DNA from: Calditrichota bacterium
Lineage (GTDB): Bacteria > Zixibacteria > MSB-5A5 > GN15 > FEB-12
DNA: 20,621 nucleotides
Assembly: GCA_008501655.1 (NCBI GenBank)
Contig: QQUK01000157.1
Span: forward strand, 1 to 20,621
Reading direction: 5' to 3'
A program made the position numbers and the translations under genes. Positions within the stretch are counted from its first letter, which is position 1. The number at the start of each line of letters is the position of its first letter. A model generated the notes under the pieces. It did not search any database. It was not told where the DNA came from and was given only the letters and a program-made list of their open reading frames with translations. Shown here piece after piece: positions 1 through 7,673 of this stretch.

Positions 1-512
1 AAAGCGGCTTATGTCGTTTTTGTGAGTTTTATGATATTTGTCCTGCCAAGATTCACGGTAAATTGTTAGAGCAGGAGGATGAAGCTACCGGGGAGATACC
101 GGCGATGAATTTAAAAGATATTGCCAATTCATATATCGTAAAAAACAGTCAGATGAAAGTTCTCAAGGATGAAGTCGATGCTTTAAAAGAGGAATTGAAG
201 ACTGCTGCAAAGCAATATAATATATCTGTCTTTGAAGGGGATGATGGTAAGGTCTCTGTTTCACTTTCTGATGAATATAAATTTGTAACTAAAACAGCTG
301 ATTTTAAAAAGTATGCTGATTTGTCATTTCTCTGCCGAGAAGCGGGACTTGAGGAATTTTTTAGCCTGGATGTTAATGCCCTTATGAAAGAAGGATTTTT
401 AAAAGAGAGATTTCCTGATGATCTTACGGAAAAACTCAAAGATTTTATCGAAAAAAGGGAAGCATCCCGGGTGACGGTACGAAAAGCTAAGCAGAAAAAA
501 AGCCCGCAATAG
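1..512 (+). CDS. PD-(D/E)XK (RecB/Cas4-like) nuclease, C-terminal part, 5' end outside window
   Basis: The frame is open from the left edge (first full codon at 3), so this is the last 169 residues of a longer gene. A TTG at 63 or ATG at 105 could be mistaken for a start, but coding begins upstream. The first visible residues read SGLCRFCEFYDICPAK, a C-x2-C-x5-C cluster like the Fe-S-ligating cysteines at the C-terminus of Cas4/AddB/RecB-type PD-(D/E)XK nucleases; the fourth cysteine and the catalytic core would lie off the window. The rest is a charged helical tail (around residues 40-70) and a lysine-rich end. Family knowledge suggests a DNA exonuclease for recombination or repair, or a phage-type exonuclease. 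It is read toward the convergent gene at 541 and ends inside a terminator hairpin. The domain call rests on the cysteine motif and is moderate; the specific role is unknown. Confidence 0.6.
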   Translation, partial: SGLCRFCEFYDICPAKIHGKLLEQEDEATGEIPAMNLKDIANSYIVKNSQMKVLKDEVDALKEELKTAAKQYNISVFEGDDGKVSVSLSDEYKFVTKTADFKKYADLSFLCREAGLEEFFSLDVNALMKEGFLKERFPDDLTEKLKDFIEKREASRVTVRKAKQKKSPQ

Positions 513-526
513 AGCGGGCTTTTTTT
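495..526. terminator. Bidirectional intrinsic terminator between convergent genes
   Basis: AGCCCGC (501-507) pairs perfectly with GCGGGCT (514-520) around a 6-nt loop, with an A-run before and a T-run after, so it works on both strands. The stop codon of the nuclease gene (510-512) lies in the loop. It serves the rightward nuclease gene and the leftward gene ending at 541. Confidence 0.9.
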
Positions 527-540
527 GAATTAACTCAAAC

Positions 541-1116
541 TTATTTAGGTTCGATAATCACAAATGCGGGGTAGATATTGACGACATCACGTTCTGTGAG
601 CGGAATAGTATCCTGCATATTCTCACCTTGAACTCTGTCAGCAATTACCATTAAGGAGTTGTTTGGTGAAGTTGTGGTTGTATCAATTTTCAGATTTTCA
701 ATCGGGGAACCATCCAGAGATGATACAAAGATAGTTGCGATTCTTCCGCTGCCAGGCGGAGTGTAAACATGCTTAGCGGATAATGTACCGATAAGTCCTA
801 ATGTGACACACTGGATAGCGGTATCCGGGCGGAAACCTTTGTATGCATATGTCTCAGCACGGCCGCCGGTAAATACTGCAGAGTCAGCAACGACTCTATT
901 CATTCCGGCAGTCATTTTAAGAGGTACTGAAAAAGCAACTACCGATTGGTCGTTTGTGTATGATACAGTAATTGTCCAATTGTTCGCATCAAGTTTAGCA
1001 AGTTCGGCATAGAGGGTATCTCTGATTCCGAAATTATCCTGTTGCTGTGCCATACTTATCATTGGAATAAGGCAAATTACGGCAATGAAAATTGTTTTTT
1101 TAAAAAGGTTTGTCAT
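541..1116 (-). CDS. Secreted protein with cohesin-like beta-sandwich domain
   Basis: This is a 191-residue protein with an N-terminal signal peptide (about residues 1-23, MTNLFKKTIFIAVICLIPMI then SMA before the likely cleavage site). The mature part is beta-rich with segments such as AFSVPLKM, VVADSAVFTGGRAETYAYKG and RIATIFVSS. The pattern 'xVPLkm...vvaDSavFtGgR' resembles cohesin-like domains frequent in secreted proteins of uncultured FCB-group bacteria; this is recognition by pattern, not a database match. A GGAGG ribosome site lies a few bases before the ATG. It follows the TPR lipoprotein gene by 32 bases and is probably co-transcribed with it. Likely periplasmic or surface located; a binding partner is unknown, although a dockerin-type protein is encoded at 15678-17780. 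Confidence 0.6.
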   Translation of the reverse strand: MTNLFKKTIFIAVICLIPMISMAQQQDNFGIRDTLYAELAKLDANNWTITVSYTNDQSVVAFSVPLKMTAGMNRVVADSAVFTGGRAETYAYKGFRPDTAIQCVTLGLIGTLSAKHVYTPPGSGRIATIFVSSLDGSPIENLKIDTTTTSPNNSLMVIADRVQGENMQDTIPLTERDVVNIYPAFVIIEPK

Positions 1117-1148
1117 TCTTCCTCCAGTTTATTTTACAGTTTTACTCA

Positions 1149-2657
1149 TTAGTTTTCAAAAAGATCCTCAGTTTCTGCACTTCCAATGGTCCCTGCAAGG
1201 TTGGCTTTCAGCAGATTGAGGAGAGAATCAGCTTTGTTGGTATCTTTTAATTCGTTGTTATTCAGTCGGATAGCGCGGTATAACGCCTGTCTGCCCTGAG
1301 GCGATTTGGGGAATTTATTATATATTTCTAAAAGAATATCTGATGATTTTGTATAATTTTCAGCTCTTTTAAAGAGATCTGCAGAGTATAGCAGAGCCCG
1401 GGCTTCAAGTTCTTCCCCCCGGTTAATCTTGGCAATATCTTCAAAATATGTCTGGGCAGATTCAAACCAGTAATTTGAGATTTTGGTTTGGTTCAGTTTT
1501 TTAAATCTATCGACTAAATATAAAAGAGTCATCATAGATTCTGATGAACCTTTGAATTTTTCAAGCAAGAGGTTGTACTCCTGTTCAGCACGTTCCCAGT
1601 TGTTTTCAAGTTCAAATGATTTAGCCAGATTGTATTGGAACAATGGTTCTCTATGATAAATGGAACGATATTCTACTTCAATTTTATTCAGCCAATCCCG
1701 TGAACTGCTGTAGTTGCCTTTTGCGAGGTCTATCAAAGATCTATTGAAATAGATATTTGCCCTTGTATCTGAATCTTCCGGTTTTGTTCTTGCAAAGATG
1801 AAATCATAAATAGTCAGTGCAGAATCAAACATTTTCAGTTTTCCGCCTAAGATATCAGCCTGTTTCATGAGTATATCATTATAAGACTCAGCTGAGGGAT
1901 CAAGCATATCCTCAAGCTGTTCCAGTTCCTTTTCCCATTGACCGGTTTCTTCGTATAGCTTGGCAAGGTTTTCTCGCGCAGATTCACGTAGCTTTGTATT
2001 GTCTGCATTAACCAACAAGTCGATATAATACTGTTCAGTTTTATTTAGCTGGTAAGAAACTTGTTGGGGTGATTCTGTGAATCGGACAGTACGGAAAATG
2101 TAGAGAGGAAGATACATTACCGGAGTAATTATTTTTCCGGTATTCGTAAGAGGAGGACTGAATCTTTCAAGAGTACCGGAAAAAACGGCATAAGCTGAAT
2201 CCCAGTTACCGGCAGCCTGAAGCGCCTGACCGAGATTAATATATACATTTGATTGATAATCACGGGGGATTGAAACATTGTTCAATAGTTTTTCGGTTAT
2301 CTCAACTGATTGAGAATATTTTTGATGAGAATAATAAAGCTGTGAGAGCCGGATAACTGATTGATAAGTGATAAAGCCAATCTGGTTTACTTCTATCGGA
2401 TATTTGGTCGAATCATATTTATCCAGCGCAGCATAACAGAAATCAACTATTTTATTGAATTCAGCAGACAGTTCAGTAAGTTTCTGTTCAGGGAGTGAGC
2501 TGTTGAATGCCTGGGTTTCTTTAAGCATATTTTCTGCATTATTCAGCATTTTCTCAGCGTTATAACGGTCTTCAAGGGCAGGATTATGACTGCATGATGC
2601 TACCAGAACAAGACAGAGAAATGTGAATATTACGAGTTTTTTATTCGGTTGATTCAT
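1149..2657 (-). CDS. TPR-repeat lipoprotein
   Basis: This 502-residue protein starts with a lipoprotein signal peptide whose lipobox is LVASC, with Cys22 as the lipidated residue. The rest is nearly all alpha-helical with repeated 34-residue-like tetratricopeptide units, visible in segments such as YINLGQALQAAGNWDSAYAVFS, LAKLYEETGQWEKELEQLE, YNLAKSFELENNWERAEQEY and LYSADLFKRAENYTKSSDI. TPR solenoids are protein-interaction scaffolds; as a lipoprotein it should sit on the inner or outer membrane facing the periplasm. Its specific role is not readable from the sequence. It is the first gene of a leftward pair and is preceded by a good promoter. The ribosome site before the ATG is weak. Confidence 0.75.
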   Translation of the reverse strand: MNQPNKKLVIFTFLCLVLVASCSHNPALEDRYNAEKMLNNAENMLKETQAFNSSLPEQKLTELSAEFNKIVDFCYAALDKYDSTKYPIEVNQIGFITYQSVIRLSQLYYSHQKYSQSVEITEKLLNNVSIPRDYQSNVYINLGQALQAAGNWDSAYAVFSGTLERFSPPLTNTGKIITPVMYLPLYIFRTVRFTESPQQVSYQLNKTEQYYIDLLVNADNTKLRESARENLAKLYEETGQWEKELEQLEDMLDPSAESYNDILMKQADILGGKLKMFDSALTIYDFIFARTKPEDSDTRANIYFNRSLIDLAKGNYSSSRDWLNKIEVEYRSIYHREPLFQYNLAKSFELENNWERAEQEYNLLLEKFKGSSESMMTLLYLVDRFKKLNQTKISNYWFESAQTYFEDIAKINRGEELEARALLYSADLFKRAENYTKSSDILLEIYNKFPKSPQGRQALYRAIRLNNNELKDTNKADSLLNLLKANLAGTIGSAETEDLFEN

Positions 2658-2704
2658 ATAATTTGTTATCGGACAATATAGTTATCTCTAAATTTGTACT
2701 ATGG

Positions 2705-2733
2705 AATATATTTGAATCACAATGAGCATACAA
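2705..2733 (-). promoter_or_regulatory. Sigma70-type promoter for the TPR lipoprotein operon
   Basis: On the minus strand TTGTAT (2728-2733) is followed after 17 bases by TATATT (2705-2710). The -10 box matches five of six consensus positions and the -35 box four. It lies about 50 bases upstream of the lipoprotein start. Confidence 0.5.
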
Positions 2734-2856
2734 GTCTAATTTTATATAAAAATCGAGTTAAATTTACAATTTTAGTAATTAATTGGACCGGATAGCAAAA
2801 TATATACAGAATCAGCGCAGAAAGTTTTTCTTGAGATTTGATAAAAAGGAGATTAT

Positions 2857-4086
2857 ATGAAATTTTTCAAAAGAGATAAAACTGAAACGGTCAACCGGGT
2901 TACACAGGCGACATCGGTAAAACAGACCGGTATTGAGAAACAGTCACCTCTTCGGGGACAAAGGTCATTATTAAAATACAATGTCGGTGACTTTCAGAAC
3001 GGGTCATTTCGCTACCAGTTGTATAAATTTCTGGTCGACACAATTCCGGCTGTAAACGCATGTCTGGATACATGGGTGAGATTATCAGCAGCGCCGGGAG
3101 AGTATGTGACAAAGTCTGAAAGAGGGCAGCGGATTTTAGATGAGCTTACCTTGTCAATGTACAAAAATGCATTAGGAAAGAGGGGTTCGATGGTTTCGTT
3201 TTTATCAGAGCTTTATACATCGTTGTTCCGTGATGGTCTTTTTTCAGGTTTTCTGACGGTAAAAGAGGATGGCTCTGGTATTGACCAGTTTATTCCGGTC
3301 AATGCTTCAGATATATATAAAAGTGACAGCGGTAAATTTTATATTGAGTTTGATAATAAAAGACTGAATTTAGACCGGAATGATTTTTATCTGATACCAC
3401 ACAATGCTGATTCAAGTTATCCAATCGGTAAATCTATTCTCCAATCGGTTTCTTTTGTCTCTTACATAGAACAGCAGCTCATTGATGATATGAGACGGAC
3501 GTCGCATAACTCCGGATACCATCGACTCCATGTGAAGATAACACCACCCGACAGATTGAGCGGAGAATCGGATAAGTCTTATGTGGATCGGATAAATTCA
3601 TATTTTGACTCGACCGTTGATATGATAAAATCTTGTGATATAGATGAAAACCCGGTTACCTGGGATAATGTGCATATCGAGCATGTCGGACCGGAAAATG
3701 TCAAAGCAGTGACTAACAGCTGGTTTATGAATCATCGGGCTATGATTGAGGAAATCTGTGCCGGGACAAATCTGGCACCGTTTCTTCTGGGTTATTCTTT
3801 CGGAGCTACTTCGACCTGGGCATCATTTAAGTTTGATATTGTGATGCGTCAGATTAAATCTATTCAGGCTGAAGTTGCGTCGTTTCTTGAATGGATCGGG
3901 AATATCGAGCTGGCTATGCACGGTGTTGATGAAAAATGCCGGTACCAGTTTGATAATACATTTGCTTATCAAGCATCAGATGAATCACAGATAAAATCAT
4001 CCGGTGTTGATAATATTCTGAAACTCTATCAGGCAGGTCTCATCGATGAAGATACAGCCCGAATAAAATCTATTGAGTTGATTTAG
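2857..4086 (+). CDS. Phage portal protein
   Basis: This 409-residue protein resembles tailed-phage portal proteins, the dodecameric ring at one capsid vertex through which DNA is packaged. Supporting segments are the early helix with VDTIPAVNACLDTWVRL (60-75), the stem-region pattern PHNADSSYPIGKSILQSV (181-198), the motif AGTNLAPFLLGYSFGATSTW (302-321) that sits near the clip/wing transition in many portals, and a helical C-terminus with GVDNILKLYQAGLIDEDTAR (383-402), a typical portal ending. It is somewhat short for the family (commonly above 430). AAAAGGAG lies just before the ATG. It directly precedes the terminase gene (8-base gap), the reverse of the usual terminase-portal order. Confidence 0.8.
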   Translation: MKFFKRDKTETVNRVTQATSVKQTGIEKQSPLRGQRSLLKYNVGDFQNGSFRYQLYKFLVDTIPAVNACLDTWVRLSAAPGEYVTKSERGQRILDELTLSMYKNALGKRGSMVSFLSELYTSLFRDGLFSGFLTVKEDGSGIDQFIPVNASDIYKSDSGKFYIEFDNKRLNLDRNDFYLIPHNADSSYPIGKSILQSVSFVSYIEQQLIDDMRRTSHNSGYHRLHVKITPPDRLSGESDKSYVDRINSYFDSTVDMIKSCDIDENPVTWDNVHIEHVGPENVKAVTNSWFMNHRAMIEEICAGTNLAPFLLGYSFGATSTWASFKFDIVMRQIKSIQAEVASFLEWIGNIELAMHGVDEKCRYQFDNTFAYQASDESQIKSSGVDNILKLYQAGLIDEDTARIKSIELI

Positions 4087-4094
4087 ATACGTCA

Positions 4095-5420
4095 ATGACC
4101 AAACAGAAATGGCGTAACGCGTATATCGATCCGGTATGTTTCGCTGAATCGATATTAGAGATAGAGTTACATCCGGGACAGAAAAAGTGGTTGAGAGATT
4201 CATTCCAAAAGGAAAATCTGTTAGTCACCGGAAACCGTTGGGGAAAATCTTTTGTGTCAGCGGTAAAAATTTTGTATCGGGCTGTTTTCAAAATCCGAGA
4301 TATCCGTTACAGTTATAAACAAAAGTACCGGATTGTCACGGCATCTATAACTCAGGATCAGGCAAATATAATTTTTAATCAGGTCGTCCGTATTGCCAGA
4401 GAGTCAAAAATATTGGAGCCGTTGATACTGACAATAACAAAAACACCGTTTCCCAAATTGGAATTTTCAAATGGCTCATCAATTGAAGCAAGGTCAACTC
4501 AAAACAGGGGGGAGTATCTGCTGGGGAATGATTATGACTATTTTATTTTTGATGAAGTCGCATTTGAAGCGGATCCTGAGTATGTTGTTGAAGAAGTTAT
4601 TATGATGCGTCTTGCTGACCGTGATGGAATACTTGACCTGGTATCAACTCCTAACGGGAAAAACTGGTTCTATAAACGGTTTTCAGAGATTAAATCAAAT
4701 CAGAGAACCGGTTATATACAATCGGGTGATACCAGAGAGAACCAGTTTATATCTGAAAGAGCCGTTAAAGACAGGATTCAGAATTTTTCTGATAGGCGGA
4801 TTCATCAGAATATTATGGGACAATTTGTCGATTCAGGCGGGGAGATACTAAAATCAGAATATGTTGAAAAGGCTTTGGAACGTATTCACTTGTTAGATAA
4901 AAGGAAACTTACAGACAATGATGGTTTCTACATATCCGGATGGGATTTAGCCAGAAAACAGACTGCAACTGTGGGCATAACTGTAAAGGTTATAGACGGG
5001 AATGCGTTTGTAGTTGCCTTGGAACGGTTACAGATGGTCGATTGGGATGTCGTGATTGAGAAAATAAAAGCAAGACAAAGAAAATATCCGGGGAGACTGA
5101 TAGTTGACGCAACCGGTCTTGGCGATGTAATGGTTCAGCAGCTTTCAGAGTATAATCCGACCCCGGTAGTTTTTACACAGGTTGTCAAAGGGGAGCTTTT
5201 GACAAATGTTGAGTTTTTTCATGTGCAGAATAAAATTGCTTATGGACGATGGGAACTTTTAGATAGCCAGGGGAAGATATGGTCGCTGGAAGATGAGTTA
5301 AAAGAAGCGAGATGGGACAACAATAACAAATGTGACTCACTGATGGCTCTTGCTTTGGCTATCTGGCCGCTCTATAAGCGAGACCGTTTTATTATAGATC
5401 CGAGAGTAGGAACTATATAA
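4095..5420 (+). CDS. Phage terminase large subunit
   Basis: This 441-residue protein has both terminase domains. The N-terminal packaging ATPase shows Walker A TGNRWGKS (45-52), Walker B YFIFDE (149-154, Asp153 and catalytic Glu154) and the coupling motif LVSTP (182-186). The C-terminal RNase H-like nuclease shows the acidic residues Asp284 (GWDLA), Asp338 (IVDATG) and Asp414 (NKCDS). It would cut concatemeric DNA and pump it through the portal into the prohead. All motor and nuclease residues appear intact, so the protein should be active. The start overlaps no strong ribosome site and may depend on coupling with the portal gene 8 bases upstream. No certain small terminase subunit is encoded nearby. 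Confidence 0.93.
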   Translation: MTKQKWRNAYIDPVCFAESILEIELHPGQKKWLRDSFQKENLLVTGNRWGKSFVSAVKILYRAVFKIRDIRYSYKQKYRIVTASITQDQANIIFNQVVRIARESKILEPLILTITKTPFPKLEFSNGSSIEARSTQNRGEYLLGNDYDYFIFDEVAFEADPEYVVEEVIMMRLADRDGILDLVSTPNGKNWFYKRFSEIKSNQRTGYIQSGDTRENQFISERAVKDRIQNFSDRRIHQNIMGQFVDSGGEILKSEYVEKALERIHLLDKRKLTDNDGFYISGWDLARKQTATVGITVKVIDGNAFVVALERLQMVDWDVVIEKIKARQRKYPGRLIVDATGLGDVMVQQLSEYNPTPVVFTQVVKGELLTNVEFFHVQNKIAYGRWELLDSQGKIWSLEDELKEARWDNNNKCDSLMALALAIWPLYKRDRFIIDPRVGTI

Positions 5421-5426
5421 AAAAAG

Positions 5427-5457
5427 TTGCCTTTTAAGAAAGAATCTTAAAAGGCAA
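5427..5457 (-). terminator. Intrinsic terminator of the leftward small gene
   Basis: A perfect 13-bp inverted repeat, TTGCCTTTTAAGA (5427-5439) and its complement (5445-5457), flanks a 5-base loop. A run of seven A residues (5419-5425) gives a T-run only for leftward transcription, so the orientation fits the small minus-strand gene ending at 5491. It begins about 33 bases past that gene's stop. For rightward transcripts leaving the terminase gene the hairpin has no T-run and is a weaker candidate. Confidence 0.8.
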
Positions 5458-5490
5458 ATAAATAAGGGATAGAGTAAGGGGAACTAAATT

Positions 5491-5649
5491 TTATTTCACA
5501 TTCGAAACTGAATGCTCAATAATCGGAGATGATTTTTTTGAGGCGTCACCGAATACTTCATCAAAAGTAATCGTCATAGTCAGTATGAATATGATGATTG
5601 CCAGGATTACTTTAAATATCGATGTTACTTTCTTTTTGTATAAAATCAT
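5491..5649 (-). CDS. Small single-pass membrane protein (moron-like)
   Basis: This 52-residue reading frame begins MILYKKKVTSIFKVILAIII and ends in a polar tail containing DEVFGDASKKSSPIIEH. Residues about 11-29 form one hydrophobic segment after a lysine-rich N-terminus, fitting a membrane anchor with the tail outside, or an uncleaved signal. GAGGT lies 4 bases before the ATG and an in-frame stop lies just upstream, so the start is well fixed. It runs against all neighbouring phage-like genes, has its own downstream terminator (5427-5457) and a TATACT box with tandem repeats upstream. That makes it a separate transcription unit inside the head-gene cluster, as phage morons are. Function unknown; no family recognised. 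Confidence 0.6.
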   Translation of the reverse strand: MILYKKKVTSIFKVILAIIIFILTMTITFDEVFGDASKKSSPIIEHSVSNVK

Positions 5650-5692
5650 GTTTACCTCAGTCTATTAGTATCTTCATCTTCTCTTACTGCAA

Positions 5693-5698
5693 AGTATA
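5693..5698 (-). promoter_or_regulatory. Candidate -10 box of the small membrane-protein gene
   Basis: On the minus strand TATACT (5693-5698) lies about 44 bases upstream of the ATG. No good -35 hexamer stands 17 bases away (ACAACT is found instead), and the position overlaps the tandem 10-bp repeats, which would suit an activator-dependent promoter. Confidence 0.35.
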
Positions 5699-5712
5699 TG
5701 CCCGTTTTCCCT

Positions 5713-5752
5713 CCGAGTTGTTATTCGTTGTAATTCATTGTAAGATAGTGTA
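5713..5752. repeat. Tandem 10-bp imperfect repeats, possible regulator-binding site
   Basis: Four consecutive 10-base units read CCGAGTTGTT, ATTCGTTGTA, ATTCATTGTA and AGATAGTGTA. The middle two (5723-5742) differ at one base; the outer two share only the G-T-T/G-T core. A 10-base period places each unit on the same helix face. The array covers the -35 region and just upstream of the candidate promoter of the leftward small gene and also lies upstream of the protease gene. The remaining sequence from 5753 to 5895 shows no gene or strong signal besides the GAGGAG ribosome site before 5896. Confidence 0.45.
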
Positions 5753-5895
5753 TTACGTTTTTGTGTTTGTCCGGCTATGAATCTAAATGCTCAAAAATCA
5801 ACTGCATTTCATTGCGCAAAAAAAGTGGATAATTGCTACTGATTACTAAGCTACAAACAAGAGTTAGAGGTGAATCATAGAATTGAGGAGAACAG

Positions 5896-7353
5896 ATGAA
5901 ATCACAAATAGCGCAACTCAGAGTTGATCAGGTATCACAAGCTTCAGTTGAAGATGCAAGAATATCAGAGTTAGTCCGGTTGATAAATCAGAATATAAAA
6001 CCACTAAAAGAGTTAACAGCCGGGGATGTAAATATCCGGGTGATGTATGTCGTTTCAGATGAAGTTAATTCTTATGGAGGTATGTTTGGATATGATGAGA
6101 TGAATCAGTTGACTAATCTCTTAGTTAATTCACCGGTGTTGGTTGGTCATCGCAAAGATAATTTGCCGGTTGCACGGAATTTTCATGCAGAAATTGAAAC
6201 AAATGATACGAGAAGATGGGTAAAGTCATATTTTTACTGGTTGAAAGATGCTGATGGCTCAAAGACATTACAAAAGAATATTGACGGCGGTCTTTACAAA
6301 GAATGTTCAATCGGATTCACATTTAATTTTCCGGAATGTACCATTTGTGCAGAAGATATCCGAAGATGTCCGCATGAACCTTTTGCTGAATATAAAACCG
6401 GTCGAACTAAACAGAGATGTTTTTACTTCTATAAGGAAATTGATAAAGTCCTTGAAACATCACTGGTCTATCGGGGAGCTGTACCGGATACATCGATTTC
6501 TGATAGATTATTTTCAGATTCAATTCATGTCGCAGCATCTTACACACAGAAAGATGCTGTTGGTCAGGATATCAAACCAAACAACTGGTATCTTGCTGCA
6601 CCTTACTATGAAGGTTTAGAAGTTATTTTTTCAAAAGATTCCGATAATATTTTAGTCCAGTTTATAAATGATGACAATATTAACATAAATTTAATTGCTG
6701 ATAAAGTTAAGACGATCCCATTCTGTCTTGAGAGACAGCCGGCTGTTGTAGTTGGATACAGAGGGAAAGAACGATGTTCAAAAGAGGAGTTAACAGCATA
6801 TCTCTCAGGGGAAAAATCCCAAGTCTCTCGGATTGAAATTAAACTACTTCCGAATGATAAGCTTTTTAAATATTACCGGATTATAAATGATACGCCTGGT
6901 GTTTCACTGTTAAATACTCGTTGTCTCAAGGGAATTGATATAGAATCGGTAAAAACTACACTTATGACAAAAGAAGGATTACGATTATATCCGTTGGAAA
7001 AGAATTTAGGCAGTTTTCAGGAAACTCAGAACGAAGAACGAACCTTTGAGATGTACTTTACATCTGAGAAGAAGTGTATGCTTGCCTTGCATGGTCCTGA
7101 TAAAATGCTCTTTCAATTAAAAGGATTTTCTGGAAAGCCAATAAAAAAGGGGCAAAGGTTCTTAGCGCTCGCAGTTGAAAATGAATTAGCAAATAACCAG
7201 AATCGTACTGTCGTTGTAGCTGGTACTGGTAAGAAAATATCAGACGATGATACTTTTGATTTGGTTGTTTCAAAATATCCTCAAGAGAGATTCAGACTTC
7301 AGAAGATAAAACTTAACAATCAGTATCAGTATCTATTCCAGTTAGTGTCTTAA
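5896..7353 (+). CDS. Prohead (capsid maturation) protease with long C-terminal extension, possibly ligase-like
   Basis: The protein has 485 residues; HK97-type prohead proteases usually have about 170-250. Residues 45-205 fit that family: SPVLVGHRKDNLPVARNF carries the candidate catalytic His85, and GGLYKECSIGF carries the candidate nucleophile Ser138, matching the family pattern of H followed by 'SxGF'. Right after it, Cys148, Cys151, Cys158 and His160 form a C-x2-C-x6-C-x-H site that could bind zinc. The enzyme would trim scaffold or capsid N-termini during prohead maturation, and its place before the capsid genes agrees. Residues 230-370 contain APYYEG (235-240), VVVGYRG (284-290) and KEGLRLYP (359-366), in the order and rough spacing of ATP-dependent DNA-ligase motifs I, III and IV, but with the motif I lysine missing. 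That resemblance is tentative. Residues 380-485 are unrecognised. GAGGAG precedes the ATG. Confidence 0.7.
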   Translation: MKSQIAQLRVDQVSQASVEDARISELVRLINQNIKPLKELTAGDVNIRVMYVVSDEVNSYGGMFGYDEMNQLTNLLVNSPVLVGHRKDNLPVARNFHAEIETNDTRRWVKSYFYWLKDADGSKTLQKNIDGGLYKECSIGFTFNFPECTICAEDIRRCPHEPFAEYKTGRTKQRCFYFYKEIDKVLETSLVYRGAVPDTSISDRLFSDSIHVAASYTQKDAVGQDIKPNNWYLAAPYYEGLEVIFSKDSDNILVQFINDDNININLIADKVKTIPFCLERQPAVVVGYRGKERCSKEELTAYLSGEKSQVSRIEIKLLPNDKLFKYYRIINDTPGVSLLNTRCLKGIDIESVKTTLMTKEGLRLYPLEKNLGSFQETQNEERTFEMYFTSEKKCMLALHGPDKMLFQLKGFSGKPIKKGQRFLALAVENELANNQNRTVVVAGTGKKISDDDTFDLVVSKYPQERFRLQKIKLNNQYQYLFQLVS

Positions 7354-7373
7354 TATTTCCAAAGGGGTTAAAA

Positions 7374-7673
7374 GTGAACGAAAAGTATATACATAACTAT
7401 ATGCAGCTTACAAAACTGATTACAATTGTATTTGGTGTTGCTGCGGCATACTTCCTGACGATTCAATCGCTCAAAGTAGAACTTGCTGCTAAAGCTGAGA
7501 CTCAATCAGTAGAGAATTTAAACAGAAAACTTACAAATATAGAGGTGATACTTAGAGAAGGAGTAGTAGGTAAGGAACAGTTTTATAAGTTTTCGAAAGA
7601 TATTGAAAGAAGACTGATACGGATTGAAACATTACTTGAAGAAAATAAAGGAGAGAGTTTTGACAAAAGATAA
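7374..7673 (+). CDS. Small membrane-anchored coiled-coil protein
   Basis: This 99-residue protein starts at GTG, with AAAGGGG placed well upstream. Residues about 12-33 (LTKLITIVFGVAAAYFLTIQ) form one membrane segment, followed by a heptad-like charged region (about 35-90) likely to be a coiled coil. It sits 20 bases after the protease gene and its end overlaps the start of the next gene by 14 bases, so the three are probably co-transcribed and the last two coupled. In phage clusters proteins of this shape can be holin or spanin accessories or scaffold-related, but I do not recognise a family. Confidence 0.65.
   Translation: MNEKYIHNYMQLTKLITIVFGVAAAYFLTIQSLKVELAAKAETQSVENLNRKLTNIEVILREGVVGKEQFYKFSKDIERRLIRIETLLEENKGESFDKR

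Noticed and set aside
2658..2856. Promoter for the phage-like operon
   Set aside because: Only weak, poorly spaced boxes (for example TTTACA or TTGGAC with AT-rich partners) are visible, so no site is listed despite a promoter being expected there.
5427..5457. Hairpin as a terminator of the terminase transcript
   Set aside because: The T-run is present only for leftward transcription, so it is assigned to the small leftward gene; a minor effect rightward cannot be excluded.
5777..5842. A 21-residue plus-strand frame starting with ATG upstream of the protease gene
   Set aside because: No ribosome site, no membrane or other pattern, and very short.
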